Positions 35,517 through 44,879 of a stretch of 64,000 bases of DNA are shown here, piece after piece; the first letter of the stretch is position 1, and each line of letters starts with the position of its first letter. The DNA comes from Clostridium sp. OS1-26. GTDB taxonomy: Bacteria; Bacillota; Clostridia; Clostridiales; Clostridiaceae. The translations under genes were made by a program, and so were the position numbers. The stretch is taken from the NCBI RefSeq assembly GCF_030915445.1, contig NZ_CP133264.1, positions 1,922,001 to 1,986,000 of the forward strand, read 5' to 3'. The notes beneath the pieces are model-generated. The model was not told the DNA's origin, searched no databases, and was given only the letters and a program-made list of their open reading frames with translations.

Positions 35517-36881
35517 ATGAGTATTATAAAAAAATCTTCATATGAGCATTATTTACAGGATGTAGATGTTCCAAATCTTTATAAGGATATATTCCCTTAT
35601 TCTAATGTTCCTAAAGTAACGTTCAATCAAATACAGGTTCCTATGGATTTACCTAAGAATATATGGATCACAGACACTACCTTTAGAGATGGACAACAAT
35701 CTATGCCGCCATATGCTGCTGAACAGATTATAAGAATATTTGATTATCTTCATGAGTTAGATAATAATTCAGGAATAATTAAACAAACTGAGTTTTTCTT
35801 ATATACAGAAAAAGATAGAAGAGCAGCACAAGTTTGTATGGAAAGAGGATATAAATTCCCAGAAGTAACGTCATGGATAAGAGCTAATAAGGAAGATTTT
35901 AAACTAGTAAAAGAAATGGGCATAAAGGAAACGGGAATGCTTATGTCTTGCTCAGATTATCATATATTTAAAAAGCTAAATGTATCAAGACAAAAGGCTA
36001 TGGATATGTATTTGTCTATAGTTGAAGAAGCATTAAAAAATGGTATACGTCCAAGATGTCATTTAGAAGATATAACTAGGGCTGATTTTTATGGATTTGT
36101 AGTGCCTTTTGTAAATAGGCTTATGGAACTTTCAAAAGAAGCAAATGTTCCTATAAAAGTAAGAGTTTGTGATACTTTAGGGCTTGGTGTTCCATATGGC
36201 GGAACAGCACTTCCAAGAAGTGTACAAGGACTTATTCATGGACTTAGAACAAACTGTGCTGTTCCTTCAGAGTGTATAGAATGGCATGGTCATAACGATT
36301 TTAATGCAGTAGTAAGTAATTCAACTACGGCATGGCTTTATGGCGCATCCTCAATAAATACATCACTTTTAGGAATAGGGGAAAGAACAGGAAATTGTCC
36401 ACTAGAATCTATGATATTTGAATATGCACAGTTAAAAGGTACAACTGGAAATATGAAGCTTCATGTTATAACAGAATTAGCAGAGTACTTTGCAAAAGAA
36501 ATGAAATATGATATACCACCAAGAACTCCTTTTATTGGAAGTCAGTTTAATGTAACAAGAGCTGGTATACATGCAGATGGAATACTCAAAGATGAAGAAA
36601 TATATAACATTTTTGATACAGATAAGATACTTGGAAGACCAGTAGTAGTTGCAGTTAATCAATATTCAGGACTTGCGGGAATTGCTGCTTGGATTAATAC
36701 TTATTATAGATTAAAAGATGGAGATAAGATTGATAAGAAAGATCCAAGAGTAGCTGAGATGAAGGAATGGGTAGATGAGCAATATGCAGAGGGTAGAACA
36801 ACTATTATTGGTAACAATGAATTAGAGTTATTAGTTGATAGAATAATGCCTGAAATAAATGAAAAGAATAGAGCAAGCTAA
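35517..36881 (+). CDS. Re-type citrate synthase (homocitrate synthase-like)
   Basis: Condenses acetyl-CoA with oxaloacetate. The protein belongs to the DRE-TIM metallolyase family, not the classical GltA family. Motifs are WITDTTFRDGQQSMPP (divalent metal and catalytic arginine), CHLEDITRADFYGF and the metal-binding EWHGHNDFNAVVSNS. About 454 residues, as in the characterised C. kluyveri Re-citrate synthase. The ATG at 35517 follows AAGGAGG; an upstream TTG adds nine unlikely residues. It lies directly before aconitase and isocitrate dehydrogenase, which supports citrate rather than homocitrate or isopropylmalate as product. Confidence 0.88.
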   Translation: MSIIKKSSYEHYLQDVDVPNLYKDIFPYSNVPKVTFNQIQVPMDLPKNIWITDTTFRDGQQSMPPYAAEQIIRIFDYLHELDNNSGIIKQTEFFLYTEKDRRAAQVCMERGYKFPEVTSWIRANKEDFKLVKEMGIKETGMLMSCSDYHIFKKLNVSRQKAMDMYLSIVEEALKNGIRPRCHLEDITRADFYGFVVPFVNRLMELSKEANVPIKVRVCDTLGLGVPYGGTALPRSVQGLIHGLRTNCAVPSECIEWHGHNDFNAVVSNSTTAWLYGASSINTSLLGIGERTGNCPLESMIFEYAQLKGTTGNMKLHVITELAEYFAKEMKYDIPPRTPFIGSQFNVTRAGIHADGILKDEEIYNIFDTDKILGRPVVVAVNQYSGLAGIAAWINTYYRLKDGDKIDKKDPRVAEMKEWVDEQYAEGRTTIIGNNELELLVDRIMPEINEKNRAS

Positions 36882-36948
36882 TACTATATGGTTACTCAGG
36901 ATGTAAAAATTGAAGATGTAGTAACAAACTTTGGATGGAGGTGTAGTA

Positions 36949-38871
36949 ATGGGATTAAATGTTGCTCAAAAAATAATTAAAAATCACCTAGTAAAGGGTG
37001 AAATGGTTGTTGGTAAAGAAATCGCCATAAAAATAGATCAAACCTTAACTCAAGATTCAACTGGAACAATGGCATACCTACAATTTGAGGCTTTGGGAAT
37101 AGACAAGGTAAAAACGAAGAGATCAGTTGCTTATATTGATCATAATGTACTTCAATCAGGTCCAGAAAATGCAGATGACCACTTATATATTCAAACTGTA
37201 GCTAAAAAGCACGGAATATATTTTTCAAAGCCTGGCAATGGAATATGTCATCAAGTAAATTTAGAGAGATTTGGTGTTCCAGGGTATACTCTTTTAGGTT
37301 CAGATAGCCACACACCTACAGGTGGTGGAATAGGAATGCTTGCCATGGGAGCAGGCGGACTTGATGTTGCCGTTGCTATGGGCGGCGGAGAATATTACAT
37401 TAGTATGCCTAAAGTAGTTAAGGTAAATCTAATAGGAGAGTTAAGAGATTGGGTATCCGCTAAGGATATTATATTAGAGCTTTTAAGAGGACTTACTGTT
37501 AAAGGTGGAGTAGGAAAAGTATTCGAATACTGTGGAGATGGAGTTAAAACTCTATCTGTACCACAAAGAGCTACTATAACCAATATGGGTGCTGAGCTTG
37601 GAGCAACAACATCACTATTCCCAAGTGATGTTGTAACATATGAGTTTTTAAAAGCACAGGGCAGAGAGAAAGATTTCATAGAATTAAATGCTGATGAAGA
37701 TGCAGTATATGATGAAGAAGTAACAATAGATTTATCAGAATTAGCTCCCCTGATAGCATGTCCTCATAGCCCTGATAATATTGCAACAGCAGCTTCATTA
37801 AAAGATATAAAAGTAGATCAGGTATGTATAGGAAGTTGTACAAACTCATCCTATGCGGATATGATGAGGGTAGCTAAAATATTAGAAGGAAAGACTGTAA
37901 GTGAAAAGGTGTCATTAGTCATTGCACCAGGATCAAAGCAAGTTTTAAATATGCTTGCTAAAAATGGGGCTTTGGCTACAATGATTGATGCAGGAGCAAG
38001 AATTTTAGAGTCAGCTTGTGGCTTCTGTATAGGTATGGGACAATCACCTGCTACAAATGGAGTATCTCTTAGAACTTCTAATAGAAATTTTGAAGGAAGA
38101 TCTGGTACAACATCTGCTAATGTTTATCTAGTTAGCCCTGAAATTGCAGCTGTTTCTGCGTTAAAAGGTTATATAGCAGATCCAAGAGAACTGGGAGAAG
38201 CTTTTGATATAGAAATGCCAAAGGAATTCATTATAAATGATAATTTAATAGTTCCTCCAGCAGTAGAAGGTGAAGACGTAGAAGTAGTTAGAGGACCTAA
38301 TATAAAGCCATTCCCTAAAGCAAAAGCGTTAGAAAGTATAGTAGAAGGAAAGGTATTAACTAAGGTTGGAGATAATATAACTACAGATCATATTATGCCT
38401 TCAAATGCTAAGCTTTTACCTTATAGATCAAATGTTCCTTATCTTTCAGAGTATTGTTTAACACCATGTGATAAAGAGTTTCCAAGTAAAGCTAAACAAT
38501 ATGGTGGTGGCTTTATAGTTGGTGGAGATAACTATGGTCAGGGGTCAAGTAGAGAGCACGCGGCCTTGGCGCCATTATATCTTGGAGTAAAGTCCGTACT
38601 TGCTAAGTCTTTTGCTAGAATACACATGGCTAACCTTATAAACAATGGTATTATGCCGCTTATATTTGAAAATGAGGAAGACTACAATAAAATAGATACT
38701 TTGGATGAACTTTTGATCGAAGATACTATTGACCAAGTAGATAAAGGAATAATTATTGTTAAGAATAATAGTAAAAATGAAGAGTATAGAATGCTATTAA
38801 ATGTTACAGATAAACAAAAGAAAATGATAAAGGCAGGTGGATTGCTTAACTTAGTTAAGGCCAGTCATTAA
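36949..38871 (+). CDS. Aconitate hydratase
   Basis: Fe-S enzyme isomerising citrate to isocitrate. 640 residues, the short bacterial/mitochondrial-like aconitase form. Cluster cysteines are seen in CIGSCTNSSYADM and SACGFCIGMGQ. The substrate loops include GSDSHTPTGGGIG and, in the swivelling domain, GDNYGQGSSREHAAL. The start is ATG 36949, 8 nt after GGAGG; a longer frame adds six residues. It sits 67 bp after citrate synthase and 18 bp before the dehydrogenase gene in one operon. Confidence 0.94.
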   Translation: MGLNVAQKIIKNHLVKGEMVVGKEIAIKIDQTLTQDSTGTMAYLQFEALGIDKVKTKRSVAYIDHNVLQSGPENADDHLYIQTVAKKHGIYFSKPGNGICHQVNLERFGVPGYTLLGSDSHTPTGGGIGMLAMGAGGLDVAVAMGGGEYYISMPKVVKVNLIGELRDWVSAKDIILELLRGLTVKGGVGKVFEYCGDGVKTLSVPQRATITNMGAELGATTSLFPSDVVTYEFLKAQGREKDFIELNADEDAVYDEEVTIDLSELAPLIACPHSPDNIATAASLKDIKVDQVCIGSCTNSSYADMMRVAKILEGKTVSEKVSLVIAPGSKQVLNMLAKNGALATMIDAGARILESACGFCIGMGQSPATNGVSLRTSNRNFEGRSGTTSANVYLVSPEIAAVSALKGYIADPRELGEAFDIEMPKEFIINDNLIVPPAVEGEDVEVVRGPNIKPFPKAKALESIVEGKVLTKVGDNITTDHIMPSNAKLLPYRSNVPYLSEYCLTPCDKEFPSKAKQYGGGFIVGGDNYGQGSSREHAALAPLYLGVKSVLAKSFARIHMANLINNGIMPLIFENEEDYNKIDTLDELLIEDTIDQVDKGIIIVKNNSKNEEYRMLLNVTDKQKKMIKAGGLLNLVKASH

Positions 38872-38889
38872 ATTTTTGGAGGCGATTTT

Positions 38890-39891
38890 ATGGATCATAA
38901 AGTTACACTTATACCAGGAGATGGAATAGGTCCAGAGGTAATAGGGGCGGCAAGAAAAATTATTGATGCTTCTGGAGTAAATATAGAGTGGGATGTGGTA
39001 AAAGCTGGAGAAGAAGTTATAGAAGAGTTTGGAACACCTCTTCCTGAATATGTTTTAGAAAGTATAAAAAGAAATAAGGTGGCACTAAAAGGTCCGGTAA
39101 CTACTCCTGTTGGAAAAGGTTTTAAAAGCGTAAATGTTACATTAAGACAAACATTAAATCTTTATTCCAATATAAGACCTATAAAGACTTATGATGGAAT
39201 AAAATCAAGATATGAGAATGTAGACTTAGTTATTTTTAGAGAAAATACAGAGGATTTATATGCAGGAATAGAGCATATGGTAAATGATGAAATAGCGGAA
39301 AGTATAAAAATTATTTCTAAGAAAGCAAGTGATAGAATAGTAAGAGCGGCATTTCAATATGCTAGAAAGAACAATAGAAAAAAGGTTTCAGCTGTTCATA
39401 AGGCTAATATAATGAAGTTGTCCGATGGTCTTTTTCTAAAGTGCGCAAGAAACATAGCTAAGGAATATAGTGACATAGAATTTGAAGATGTTATTGTAGA
39501 TGCAATGAGTATGAAGCTTGTTTTAGATCCGGAAAAATATGATGTACTTGTGATGCCTAATCTATACGGCGATATACTTTCTGACATGGCGGCAGGGCTT
39601 GTTGGAGGGTTAGGAATGGTTCCAGGAGCAAATATAGGGGAAAATGGTGCAGTGTTTGAACCGGCACACGGCTCTGCTCCAGACATTGCAGGGATGAACA
39701 AATCCAACCCAATAGCTGCAGTTTTATCAGGCATAATGATGCTTAAGCATATAGGAGAATTTGATGCAGCGGCGAAAATAGAAAAAGCTATTAAGAAAGT
39801 TGTAAGAGACGGTATGCATGTAACCCCAGACCTTGGAGGAAATGCAGGGACATCAGAATTTACTGAGGCAATTATAAAAGAAATGAAATAA
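38890..39891 (+). CDS. Isocitrate dehydrogenase, NAD-type (isocitrate/isopropylmalate family)
   Basis: Oxidative decarboxylase of 333 residues. Motifs are IPGDGIGPEVIGAARKI, NVTLRQTLNLYSNIRP, FRENTEDLYAGIEH, and the signature with DVLVMPNLYGDILSDMAAG. The NVTLRQ and ENTEDLYAG forms fit isocitrate (or homoisocitrate) rather than isopropylmalate. The upstream Re-citrate synthase and aconitase make isocitrate the best call. The three genes give 2-oxoglutarate for glutamate synthesis in an organism with an incomplete TCA cycle. GGAGG site, 18 bp from aconitase. Confidence 0.9.
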   Translation: MDHKVTLIPGDGIGPEVIGAARKIIDASGVNIEWDVVKAGEEVIEEFGTPLPEYVLESIKRNKVALKGPVTTPVGKGFKSVNVTLRQTLNLYSNIRPIKTYDGIKSRYENVDLVIFRENTEDLYAGIEHMVNDEIAESIKIISKKASDRIVRAAFQYARKNNRKKVSAVHKANIMKLSDGLFLKCARNIAKEYSDIEFEDVIVDAMSMKLVLDPEKYDVLVMPNLYGDILSDMAAGLVGGLGMVPGANIGENGAVFEPAHGSAPDIAGMNKSNPIAAVLSGIMMLKHIGEFDAAAKIEKAIKKVVRDGMHVTPDLGGNAGTSEFTEAIIKEMK

Positions 39892-39893
39892 GA

Positions 39894-39951
39894 AAAGAGT
39901 CTTATCTTAGAATTCGTTATCCATCGGATAAAATTAAGATAAGGCTCTTTT
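39894..39951 (+). terminator. Terminator of the citrate operon, with TTATCC/GGATAA insert
   Basis: The outer stem AAAAGAGTCTTATCTTA pairs with TAAGATAAGGCTCTTTT. Its loop carries a smaller hairpin, TTATCC-ATC-GGATAA, that also appears in expanded form near 52592. Confidence 0.85.
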
Positions 39952-40000
39952 GTAGCTTTTTATAAAGCAACTTATGAGCAAGCTCACAGAGTAAATTGGA

Positions 40001-40040
40001 ATTTATAATTTTATGGATTAGGTTCCATAAAGTTATAAAT
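40001..40040. repeat. 40-bp palindrome before the GGDEF/HD-GYP gene
   Basis: ATTTATAATTTTATGGA pairs with TCCATAAAGTTATAAAT (one mismatch) around a 6-nt loop, about 65 bp before the chosen start. It may be an operator, attenuator or small repeat. Confidence 0.6.
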
Positions 40041-40104
40041 TAATATATAATATTGAATATAATCGATAGTGGTAACTTTAATTATAGAAGGTGGAGTGTC
40101 TGTA

Positions 40105-42579
40105 TTGAAAATTAATAATAAAGTACGTGTAATTTTACTGATACTTTTGGTGTTATTGATATCTGGAGCTTGTGCAGCATCTTACCATTATATTTTGGGT
40201 AATATAAGACATCAAGAAAAAGAAAGCGTTCTGCAGGATATAAAACGTGTACGATATCTAATTAGTGATAGTAGAGATAGTCTAAATGTTGTATCTGCAG
40301 ACTTTTCCGCATGGGACGATACATTAAAGTTTGTAAAAAATCCATCTAGAAAATATGTATTAGAAAACCTTAATTATAATTCACTAGAAAACTCAAGAAT
40401 TAATATGTTTGCAGTTTTAGATAGCTCTGATAAATTAAAATATATAAAGGTTTACGATTCAAAACAGAGAAAGGATATAGAAACTCCAAAAGAAGTAGTA
40501 GATTTTATTAATAAGAATAGTAGAGAATTAAGTCAGCATATAAACGTGTATAGTGTGGGCTCAGGAATAATTTCTGTAAATGGACAACCTATGATTATAT
40601 CCTTTAGACCTATAACTGATTCAAAGTATGAAGCTCCTATAGGAGGTACCTTAATTATTGGAAGATTCATGGTAGATAGCTTCATAGACAAGGGAGAACA
40701 TATAATTGATGCAAATTTATCAGTAGAAGAAGCAAGAAGCAGTAGTGATCATTATGGTGTATTCATAGGTAATGATTCAAGGGTAAGAATATTAGATCAA
40801 GATGATACTTTAATAGAGATTAATGATAAAAATAATATAACTGGATACTCTATAATAAGAGGAACTAATAATGATCCTATATTTGTAATAAAGATACATG
40901 AAAATAGAACACTTTATAATGAGGGAATAAAGTCATTATATTTTTATATTTTATTAGTTGTAATCTTCGCGATTCTAGTTTTTGTTATATGTTTAACTCT
41001 TTTAAGAGTACATATTATTAAGCCTATTGAAAGCATGAGCAGAGAAGTAAGTAATATTGAGCTTAATGATGATAAAATATCTAAAATTAGAGTTAAAGGA
41101 AATGATGAGCTAACTCAGCTATCTATAGAAATAAATAATATGATTAAAAGAATTGAATATAGTAATAAAAAGATACAGGATAGCGAAAAGCAACTAAAGC
41201 TAGTTTTAGAAGGAGCAAATGCAGGCTTTTGGGATTGGGATATAGAAAATAATTATATATACTTTGATGAAAGATTTCTAACTATTCTTGGATATTCTCA
41301 GGGTGAACTACCTAACTCAAGTGAGGTATGGAGCAAGATAGTTCATGAGGATGATTTAGATTATTCTTTAAAGTGTTTTCAAAATAGCATGGGAAAGGGT
41401 GTTAATATACAAATTATAGAACAAAGGGTGAGAACTAAATCAGATGACTATAAGTGGATTCTAAGCCAGTGTAAAGTTGTAAGATATGATAAAGATAACA
41501 ATCCTAAGAGAATGACAGGAATAATAACTGACATTACTGATAAAAAGAAGCAAGAAGAGGAATTAAGATATCTAAATTATTATGATAAATTGACTGGTTT
41601 ATTCAATAGGGGATATTATGAATACATTATTGAAAAAGTAAGTAAAAGCAGCAGCTTACCTGTTTCTATAATAATGGGTGATTTAAATGGACTAAAAATA
41701 GCAAATGATACTTTTGGACATGCTCAAGGAGACAAATTATTAGCGGAAGCTGCAAATATTCTCAAGGATATTTCAGGTCCTAACGCTTTAATCTCACGTT
41801 ATGGTGGAGATGAATTTGTAGTAATTTTAGAAAATGTAGATAGTATAAAGGCTAATGAAATATGTTTAGCTATAAAAAATGAATGTTCAAATAGAAAGAT
41901 AGGTTCCATGTATGTTAATATTGCCTTGGGATGTTTTACTAAATATGATGCAAACCAAGACATAAATGAAATAATTAAAGAAGCTGAAGAGAGAATGTAT
42001 AGAAATAAACTATTAGAAGATGGAAGTGCTAGAAACAGTATAATAGCTTCTTTAACTAGAACTTTAGAAGAAAAAAGCCATGAAACAGAGGAACATGCTT
42101 ACCGTATATATAATTTGTGTGTAAAAATAGGTGGAATTTTAGGCTTAAGTGCTGATAAGTTAGATGAACTCTATTTACTGGCTAGATTACATGATATAGG
42201 GAAAATAGGGATAGATAGCAAAATATTAAATAAGCCAGGAAAACTAAATGATGAAGAGTGGGAAATTATGAGAAACCATTCTGAAATAGGATATAGAATA
42301 GCAGCATCAACGCCAGATCTAATGCATATAGCATATGGAATATTGACACACCATGAAAGGTATGATGGTACGGGGTATCCAAAAGAACTTAAGGGAGAAC
42401 AAATACCATTACTTTCAAGGTTATTAGCTATAGTTGATGCTTTTGACGTAATGACTCATGATAGGCCGTATAAGGTAAGAATGACAGTTGCTGAAGCTAT
42501 TGAGGAGCTAAAAAGATGTTCAGGAAAACAGTTCGATCCTAATTTAGTTGAAATATGTATAATGGCTTTTAAAAGCTAA
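40105..42579 (+). CDS. Membrane sensor with CHASE4, PAS, GGDEF and HD-GYP domains
   Basis: Probable cyclic-di-GMP enzyme with both making and degrading domains. About 824 residues. TM1 is near 7-30; an extracellular CHASE4-like domain (SADFSAWDDTLKFV) follows; TM2 is near 280-300; then HAMP and PAS (EGANAGFWDWDIENN). The GGDEF domain has an intact RYGGDEFVVIL and GDLNGLKIANDTFGH. The C-terminal HD-GYP domain has ARLHDIGKIGI, NHSEIGYRI and HHERYDGTGYPKEL. Both catalytic sites look complete, so net activity cannot be predicted. I start at TTG 40105 behind AAGGTGGAG, which gives a proper N-terminal anchor. Confidence 0.92.
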   Translation: MKINNKVRVILLILLVLLISGACAASYHYILGNIRHQEKESVLQDIKRVRYLISDSRDSLNVVSADFSAWDDTLKFVKNPSRKYVLENLNYNSLENSRINMFAVLDSSDKLKYIKVYDSKQRKDIETPKEVVDFINKNSRELSQHINVYSVGSGIISVNGQPMIISFRPITDSKYEAPIGGTLIIGRFMVDSFIDKGEHIIDANLSVEEARSSSDHYGVFIGNDSRVRILDQDDTLIEINDKNNITGYSIIRGTNNDPIFVIKIHENRTLYNEGIKSLYFYILLVVIFAILVFVICLTLLRVHIIKPIESMSREVSNIELNDDKISKIRVKGNDELTQLSIEINNMIKRIEYSNKKIQDSEKQLKLVLEGANAGFWDWDIENNYIYFDERFLTILGYSQGELPNSSEVWSKIVHEDDLDYSLKCFQNSMGKGVNIQIIEQRVRTKSDDYKWILSQCKVVRYDKDNNPKRMTGIITDITDKKKQEEELRYLNYYDKLTGLFNRGYYEYIIEKVSKSSSLPVSIIMGDLNGLKIANDTFGHAQGDKLLAEAANILKDISGPNALISRYGGDEFVVILENVDSIKANEICLAIKNECSNRKIGSMYVNIALGCFTKYDANQDINEIIKEAEERMYRNKLLEDGSARNSIIASLTRTLEEKSHETEEHAYRIYNLCVKIGGILGLSADKLDELYLLARLHDIGKIGIDSKILNKPGKLNDEEWEIMRNHSEIGYRIAASTPDLMHIAYGILTHHERYDGTGYPKELKGEQIPLLSRLLAIVDAFDVMTHDRPYKVRMTVAEAIEELKRCSGKQFDPNLVEICIMAFKS

Positions 42580-42583
42580 CACA

Positions 42584-42616
42584 AAAACACAACTGTTCAT
42601 ATAGCAGTTGTGTTTT
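42584..42616. terminator. Bidirectional terminator between GGDEF/HD-GYP and DUF488 genes
   Basis: Stem AAAACACAACTG/CAGTTGTGTTTT with an 8-9 nt loop between convergent genes. Confidence 0.88.
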
Positions 42617-42617
42617 G

Positions 42618-43223
42618 TTATTTTGATCTATGGCCTATATCTGAGTTTCGTAATCTATAGGCTTTTTCTAATAAATCTTTTTCAATATTTCTTTCAATAG
42701 TAGAAAATAAATCTTGTTGAATATGTGTAGGAAAATATAATTGAAGCAACCTTTTTTCTAATTCTTGTTGAGTCTCTAGAGTGCCATCTGGGAGTATATG
42801 ATTTACCATAAATTCATTTTTTACTAGCTCTGGAGCGATCATTATGCTTCTGTGGCAATCTAAAGGATCTTTTTCTGTACACATTAGACAAATTACAAAT
42901 TGTTTATCTATTCCGGCATTGAGCCTTACTATGCCATCTTTAAAGCTCTTTGTATGTTTTATTATTTCAAAATCTAAGTATCCTTTTTGATTGAATAGAT
43001 TTTTATCCTCACGAATTGCTCCGAATTCATCCGCCATATATACATAATTAATATTATTAGAATTTAAGAATTTTTTTATTACATTTTTGTTAAAATGAGG
43101 AACATATTTTGAGAAAGGAACACTTCTAATATCAACTATACAATTTATATTATATTTTTTAAGAAGCCCAAGAAAATATATATTATCCTGTGATGAGTGT
43201 CCTATAGTATAAATTAGTTTCAT
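42618..43223 (-). CDS. DUF488 family protein
   Basis: 201 residues. DUF488 signature: YTIGHSSQDNIYFLGLLKK at the N-terminus, IVDIRSVPFSKYVPHFN, and LMCTEKDPLDCHRSIMIA with the conserved C-x-E-K-x7-CHR. Activity of the family is not established. The C-terminal 50 residues are charged and probably helical. Single gene with a GAGG site before ATG. Confidence 0.9.
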   Translation of the reverse strand: MKLIYTIGHSSQDNIYFLGLLKKYNINCIVDIRSVPFSKYVPHFNKNVIKKFLNSNNINYVYMADEFGAIREDKNLFNQKGYLDFEIIKHTKSFKDGIVRLNAGIDKQFVICLMCTEKDPLDCHRSIMIAPELVKNEFMVNHILPDGTLETQQELEKRLLQLYFPTHIQQDLFSTIERNIEKDLLEKAYRLRNSDIGHRSK

Positions 43224-43596
43224 TTTTATAACTCACTTCCTCTTTAAGAAAATAAAAAATAGTTAAGTTTCTTAATGCTTTAAAGCAGTTTAGCCAAGAG
43301 TTAACGTAAAATCATTAAATGTACTTTTAATACTTAAATTTGAAGTAAATATTTTTAGTTAATAGTTGAGAATTGACAATTGACAGTGAAGAAGGATTTT
43401 TCTACAAAAAATCTTTAAATTATAGATTTTCTGAAGGGTAGAGTAAAAAATCATTCATAGCTGTCCGCTTTCTACTGTCAATTCTTAACTATTTATTTGT
43501 GTTATTTTCTATAAAATTATCAACTTAGATTATAGTATAAGTTAATTGATCGCCTAGTAACCTTATATAAGATTTATATGAAGATTAAAACTTTGT
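43224..43596. other. Intergenic region holding a small inverted-repeat element
   Basis: No gene. An element with terminal inverted repeats lies at 43361-43493 (see next entry). The remainder is AT-rich. Confidence 0.7.
43361..43493. repeat. MITE-like element with terminal inverted repeats
   Basis: Left end AATAGTTGAGAATTGACA, followed by ATTGACAGT; right end ACTGTCAATTCTTAACTATT. The ends are inverted copies with one mismatch and a short internal repeat of ATTGACA. Total about 133 bp with no coding capacity. It sits between the promoter end of the DUF488 gene and the 3' end of hom. Confidence 0.7.
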
Positions 43597-44832
43597 TTAT
43601 AATATCATAAATTTTTTGATTTTAGTGATATAAGATTCTTTAAAAAGTTTTTCGAATGTTGAATCTAAGGTAAACTCGGGTTCAGCATGAATTATTGCTG
43701 TCACTTCATCGGATTGAGTAACACTTGAGGTATATATGTGACAATTTCTGAAGTTCTCAGATAGATTACATATAGTATTTAACCTATCATTAGTTTTCAT
43801 TCGTACAAGCCAATCAGATTTCTCACTCCAATATTTCTCGATATAAGCTTCTTTGTCATTAAATTTTATATTTTTCTTATTTCTATTCTGAATTATATCT
43901 GCTATATCACCAAATACTGAGCTAGCTGTTGGAAGCATTCCAGCACCTTTGCCAGAGAAAAATACGTTTCCTACTGCATCACCTTCAATAACTATTCCGT
44001 TAAGTTCATTATCTATCTTGCTTAAATAAGAATCGGACTTTATCATAACTGGTTTTACAAAACCATAAATTTTATCATCTTTATTTTTGCTGATAGCTAA
44101 TAGTTTTATAGTATACCCATTTAATTTTGCGTACTCAAAGTCTATTTCATCGATATCTGTAATACCTTCTATATTTATATCCACCCAGTTGACTTTCACA
44201 CCATATGCAATGGTTGAAAGAATAGATAGTTTTCTTGCAGCATCATATCCTAATACATCAGAATCTGGATTAGCTTCAGCAAATCCTAGATCTTGTGCTA
44301 ATTTAAGAGCATCTTTATAACTCATGTTTTCTGCGTACATTTTCGAAAGAATAAAATTTGTAGTTCCATTTAAAATAGCTTTAATCTCGAAAATTTTATT
44401 ACCAGATAAGGATTCCATGAGGGGTTTTAATATAGGAATACCTCCGCCAACACTTGCTTCAAAATTTAAAGTTACGCCATTATCTGAAGCTAGGTCTAAT
44501 AACTCTTCACCATATTCTGCAATTAAATCTTTATTTGCAGTTACTACATGTTTTTTTAGTTTGAGAGCTCTTTTTACATATTCGTAAGCGGGATGAAGTC
44601 CACCCATAACTTCTACCACTATATCTACAGGATTATTGAATATTTTTTCTATACTATCTGTTACAAGGTGATAATTTTGTTTTCGTTCATGTTTGTTCTT
44701 ATCTTTTACAAGTATACTAGATATATTCAATTCTTCACCGGTAATAGATTTAAATCTCTCTCTATTCTTATTTATAAGATCAGCTATACCAGTCCCTACA
44801 ACTCCATAGCCAAGCACTGCTATTGATGCCAT
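43597..44832 (-). CDS. hom: Homoserine dehydrogenase
   Basis: NAD(P)H-dependent reduction of aspartate semialdehyde to homoserine. 411 residues: nucleotide-binding VLGYGVVGTGIADLINKN, substrate/catalytic regions ANKDLIAEYGEELL, ASVGGGIPILKPL and LNGTTNFILSKM, and the signature around NPDSDVLGYDAARKL. The C-terminal 70-80 residues look like an ACT regulatory domain. It is 47 bp downstream of metX and 3' to metY, feeding homoserine into methionine synthesis. GGAGG site before ATG. Confidence 0.95.
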   Translation of the reverse strand: MASIAVLGYGVVGTGIADLINKNRERFKSITGEELNISSILVKDKNKHERKQNYHLVTDSIEKIFNNPVDIVVEVMGGLHPAYEYVKRALKLKKHVVTANKDLIAEYGEELLDLASDNGVTLNFEASVGGGIPILKPLMESLSGNKIFEIKAILNGTTNFILSKMYAENMSYKDALKLAQDLGFAEANPDSDVLGYDAARKLSILSTIAYGVKVNWVDINIEGITDIDEIDFEYAKLNGYTIKLLAISKNKDDKIYGFVKPVMIKSDSYLSKIDNELNGIVIEGDAVGNVFFSGKGAGMLPTASSVFGDIADIIQNRNKKNIKFNDKEAYIEKYWSEKSDWLVRMKTNDRLNTICNLSENFRNCHIYTSSVTQSDEVTAIIHAEPEFTLDSTFEKLFKESYITKIKKFMIL

Positions 44833-44879
44833 TAGAAATACCTCCTTATTTTATAAATTGTAATAGAATATCGTATAAA

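Noticed and set aside
35517..36881. Isopropylmalate or homocitrate synthase
   Set aside because: The fold allows it, but adjacent aconitase and isocitrate dehydrogenase and the similar length to Re-citrate synthase favour citrate synthesis; leuB/leuCD-type partners are absent.
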